Below are positions 61,550-64,000 of a stretch of DNA of 64,000 nt, piece by piece. Positions within the stretch are counted from its first letter, which is position 1. Every line of letters begins with the position of its first letter. The notes below the pieces were generated by a model that did no database searches, was not told the DNA's origin, and was given only the letters and a program-made list of their open reading frames with translations. The translations under genes were made by a program, and so were the position numbers. Origin of the DNA: MED-G105 sp038522945 (lineage in GTDB: Bacteria; Pseudomonadota; Alphaproteobacteria; Caulobacterales; Parvularculaceae); contig JBCBJV010000001.1 of the NCBI GenBank assembly GCA_038522945.1, positions 496,001-560,000 of the forward strand, read 5' to 3'.

Positions 61550-62641
61550 ATGTCCGCCACAACGCTCTCTGACGATCTCCCCATGGACCTTGCCGCGGAG
61601 GAACGGTTTAACTCCACCGAAGCGGCCGTTGAGACGACCGTCCTTAGCCCCCGCTTTTACACCACCGACTTTGAGGCGCTCGACAAGGTCGATGTGAGCC
61701 TGGTACGCACCGAATGGGATCGCATGATGGCCGAACTTGAAAGTGATCCTAACAAAGGACACTTCAAACGGACCGATGAATTCGACAACCTCCTGCACAC
61801 GCTGCCGTTGGACCTTCGCCGGGAGTTTATCGACTTCCTTGTTAGCTCCCTCACCTCTGAATTTTCCGGATGCGTTCTTTACAAGGAGATTGCCCGCCGA
61901 AGCGACAATCCAGATGTAAAGGCTCTCTTTCGGTACCTGGCACGGGATGAAGCCCGTCATGCAGGCTTTATCAACTGGGTGTTGAAAGACTTCGGGATTG
62001 GTGTTGATCTTGGGTTTTTGACCAAAACCAAAAAGTATCACTTCTTCAAGCCGAAATTTATTTTCTACACGGTCTATCTCTCTGAGAAGATCGGCTATGC
62101 CCGTTACATTACGATTTTCCGCCAACTGGAACGCCATCCAGACCGCCGCTTCCACCCAATCTTTAAGTGGTTTGAACAATGGTGTAATGACGAGTTTCGC
62201 CATGGCGAGGCATTTGCGCTCCTGATGCGCGCCGATCCGAAGCTTCTCCAAGGGGCGAACAAACTCTGGATTCGGTTCTTCCTGATTGCGGTCTATGCCA
62301 CGATGTTCATTCGCGACCATCGTCGCCCGGTCTTCCATGCTGCGCTCGGGGTCAATCCCACCGACTACGACATGCAAGTGTTCCGAACCACCAATGAGAT
62401 CGCACGGCAGGTGTTCCCGCTTGAGCTGGACATCGATAACCCCGCATTCCTCGCCTCGTTGCAAGCCATGCGTGCGGCTGCTGAACGTCTGGAAGATTTG
62501 AAAGCAGACAAGTCGATTGCCGCGCCATTGAAGAAAATCGGGCCATCGCTCAAGATTGCGGGCAATTACTTGCGGCTCTTTTTCATGCGTGCCCGGAAAA
62601 ATGAACTTCCGGCACAAACGCGCCTTGAGCCAGTTTGGTAG
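61550..62641 (+). CDS. acsF: Mg-protoporphyrin IX monomethyl ester oxidative cyclase
   Basis: This 363-aa diiron enzyme forms the isocyclic ring using oxygen. Ligand motifs are visible: SEFSGC (Glu104), DEARHAGF (Glu134, His137) and NDEFRHGEAFALLMR. This is the oxygen-dependent cyclase, not the radical-SAM BchE, which fits aerobic pigment synthesis. The start directly follows the small gene before it. Confidence 0.97.
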   Translation: MSATTLSDDLPMDLAAEERFNSTEAAVETTVLSPRFYTTDFEALDKVDVSLVRTEWDRMMAELESDPNKGHFKRTDEFDNLLHTLPLDLRREFIDFLVSSLTSEFSGCVLYKEIARRSDNPDVKALFRYLARDEARHAGFINWVLKDFGIGVDLGFLTKTKKYHFFKPKFIFYTVYLSEKIGYARYITIFRQLERHPDRRFHPIFKWFEQWCNDEFRHGEAFALLMRADPKLLQGANKLWIRFFLIAVYATMFIRDHRRPVFHAALGVNPTDYDMQVFRTTNEIARQVFPLELDIDNPAFLASLQAMRAAAERLEDLKADKSIAAPLKKIGPSLKIAGNYLRLFFMRARKNELPAQTRLEPVW

Positions 62642-62655
62642 GAATGCACGCGTCA

Positions 62656-63528
62656 ATGGATCAGTTCTTAATGCCATTGATATTTGCCTGCTTTGTCTGG
62701 TGGCTGAGCACCGGGATCGTCTTGTGGCGTGCCCGCCAGAACCGGGAGACGTTCGCCTGGACAGCCTTGACGTCGACGTTTGCCATGATGATGGCCATGC
62801 TCGCGGTCTTTGTCCTGCGCAATGAGACCAGCGTGGCGGCAGCCTATGGCGGGTTCATCGCTGGCATTATTCTGTGGGGCTGGCACGAGGTGTTGTTCCT
62901 GCTGGGTTATATCAGCGGTCCCAATAAAGATCCGTGTCCAAAGGGCCTTGCCTTGGGAGAACGGTTCATTGTCTCTGCTAAGACGGTTATCCATCACGAA
63001 ATCGCTATTGTGATCCATGGGGCGTTGGTTTTGGTCCTGTCTTGGCAAGCGCCGAACATGGTGGCGTTCGCGACCTTTGCGGTGCTGTGGGCCATGCGCC
63101 TCAGCAGCAAGCTGCTCATTTTTTCCGGCGCGCCGCGGATCAATGAGGCGCTTTTGCCTGCCCACCTGGAATATCTTGGGTCATACTTTTCAAAGGCGAC
63201 GTCGCCGCCAGCGTTTTTCCTGTCGACGGCCATGGCGGTTGGCGCGACAGCGGTCTTCGCTGCCCTGGCTGGGGCATCATCCAGTGCGCCTTTCGCTTCA
63301 ACACAGTGGACTTTGCTTGCAACGCTTTCGGGCCTTGCGGTCCTGGAGTTGATCGCGCTTGTGGCGCCGATCCCGGATCGATTTCTCTGGGCTTGGGCAT
63401 TGCCGCCTGAAGGAGCGACCGAGCAAGACGCGACCGCCGATTTGAATACCAACACACAATCACCGACTGGATACAAAAAGAAGTCAGCGCTTTCGGGAAC
63501 CCGCTTGGGTGTTCCGCAAGAGCTGTGA
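62656..63528 (+). CDS. puhE: Photosynthetic complex putative assembly protein PuhE
   Basis: This 290-aa membrane protein with seven or eight helices matches PuhE (DUF3623). Segments include FACFVWWLSTGIVLWRARQ, HEVLFLLGYISGP, HEIAIVIHGALVLVLSW and RINEALLPAHLEYLGSYF. PuhE affects pigment synthesis or complex assembly. The ATG at 62656 is preferred because AGGA precedes it; ATG at 62644 lacks spacing. The C-terminal 40 residues are polar and variable. Confidence 0.9.
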   Translation: MDQFLMPLIFACFVWWLSTGIVLWRARQNRETFAWTALTSTFAMMMAMLAVFVLRNETSVAAAYGGFIAGIILWGWHEVLFLLGYISGPNKDPCPKGLALGERFIVSAKTVIHHEIAIVIHGALVLVLSWQAPNMVAFATFAVLWAMRLSSKLLIFSGAPRINEALLPAHLEYLGSYFSKATSPPAFFLSTAMAVGATAVFAALAGASSSAPFASTQWTLLATLSGLAVLELIALVAPIPDRFLWAWALPPEGATEQDATADLNTNTQSPTGYKKKSALSGTRLGVPQEL

Positions 63529-63542
63529 GAAGGAGGCCCTCC

Positions 63543-64000
63543 ATGAACTTTGACAAGATTTTTGACGAGCAGCTCTCGGCGCTCAAGGACGAGGGAAACT
63601 ACCGTGTCTTTGCCGATCTTGAACGGCGCGCGGGATCCTTCCCGAACGCGGCCTTCCATTGTGATGGTGATCAGCGCGACGTCACCGTCTGGTGCTCGAA
63701 CGATTATCTCGGCATGGGCCAGCACCCGAAGGTCACATCGGCCATGCATGAAGCCATCGATAAGTGTGGCGCTGGCGCTGGAGGTACGCGGAATATCTCC
63801 GGCACCAATCACTACCATGTCCTCCTTGAGCAGGAACTGGCTGACCTGCACGGTAAGGAAGGCGCCCTCCTCTTCACATCCGGCTATGTCTCCAATTGGA
63901 CCGCATTGTCGACCTTGGCTGCGCGCATTCCGAACTGCATTGTCCTGTCGGATGCCCTGAACCACGCTTCGATGATCGAGGGCATTCGCCATAGCCGCGC
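63543..64000 (+). CDS. hemA: 5-aminolevulinate synthase, N-terminal part (partial)
   Basis: The frame runs open to the window end, so the gene is truncated. It encodes the pyridoxal-phosphate enzyme that makes 5-aminolevulinate from succinyl-CoA and glycine, the first step to haem and bacteriochlorophyll. The visible 152 residues have FDEQLSALKDEGNYRVFADLER, WCSNDYLGMGQHP, GAGAGGTRNISGTNHYHVLLE and FTSGYVSNWTALSTLA. A strong GAAGGAGG precedes the ATG. Placement at the PGC end is common. Confidence 0.97.
   Translation, partial: MNFDKIFDEQLSALKDEGNYRVFADLERRAGSFPNAAFHCDGDQRDVTVWCSNDYLGMGQHPKVTSAMHEAIDKCGAGAGGTRNISGTNHYHVLLEQELADLHGKEGALLFTSGYVSNWTALSTLAARIPNCIVLSDALNHASMIEGIRHSR

Noticed and set aside
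60704..62677. A 657-codon minus-strand frame opposite puhC-acsF
   Set aside because: The plus strand holds coupled, well-recognised photosynthesis genes here; the antisense frame shows no family features.
1..64000. tRNA, rRNA, CRISPR or insertion sequence
   Set aside because: I read for tRNA T-loop sequences, regular spacer repeats and transposase motifs and found none that hold up. A profile-based scan would be needed to exclude weak cases.

Overview
The window is a 64 kb piece of an alphaproteobacterial chromosome that carries one arm of a purple-bacterial photosynthesis gene cluster (PGC) next to a hopanoid biosynthesis locus. The dark-operative protochlorophyllide reductase genes (bchNBL), the oxygen-dependent cyclase acsF, the ppsR/aerR regulator pair, the puh operon and a 5-aminolevulinate synthase (C4 pathway) together suggest an aerobic anoxygenic phototroph or facultative purple bacterium, probably aquatic. 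The species cannot be named from the sequence alone. No rRNA, tRNA, CRISPR array, insertion sequence or phage block was seen.

Region 1 (1-11.8 kb) holds ordinary and accessory genes: the 3' end of uvrB, a secreted protein paired with a metzincin-type protease, an acetyltransferase, a PEP-CTERM surface protein, small enzymes, a 31-residue-repeat solenoid protein facing a CsgG/SH3-type protein, an outer-membrane barrel, ispA and an unknown protein with a DnaJ-like zinc motif. Several clear intrinsic terminators separate these units.

Region 2 (12.3-23 kb) is the isoprenoid/hopanoid locus: ispH-hpnH on the plus strand, then hpnC-hpnD-hpnE-hpnG on the minus strand with 4-nt overlaps at C/D and E/G, then hpnB, hpnA, a lipoprotein beta-propeller and a sulfotransferase. 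Farnesyl diphosphate (ispA) goes to presqualene diphosphate, hydroxysqualene and squalene (HpnD, HpnC, HpnE). Hopene is then extended by HpnH and processed by HpnG. The squalene-hopene cyclase (hpnF/shc) is not in the window.

Region 3 (23-36.7 kb) is envelope and general metabolism: tamA-tamB, S-formylglutathione hydrolase, an AttH/FtsX/LolD-like transporter operon, a PNPOx-like flavoprotein and glpK.

Region 4 (36.7-64 kb) is the PGC. An outer block has an ATP-grasp ligase behind a PpsR-type box, a cytochrome P450, a DUF2306-like membrane protein coupled to crtD, a small membrane protein and tspO. The core follows: aerR-ppsR-bchG-bch2-bchP on the minus strand, and bchF-N-B-H-L-M-lhaA-puhA-B-C-orf-acsF-puhE-hemA on the plus strand, nearly all with overlapping or abutting start and stop codons. 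PpsR-type TGT-N12-ACA-like palindromes lie before bchF (two overlapping), before bchG and before the ATP-grasp gene, which suggests shared redox and light control. The puf operon, bchXYZ, bchC, bchID and the other crt genes are outside the window.
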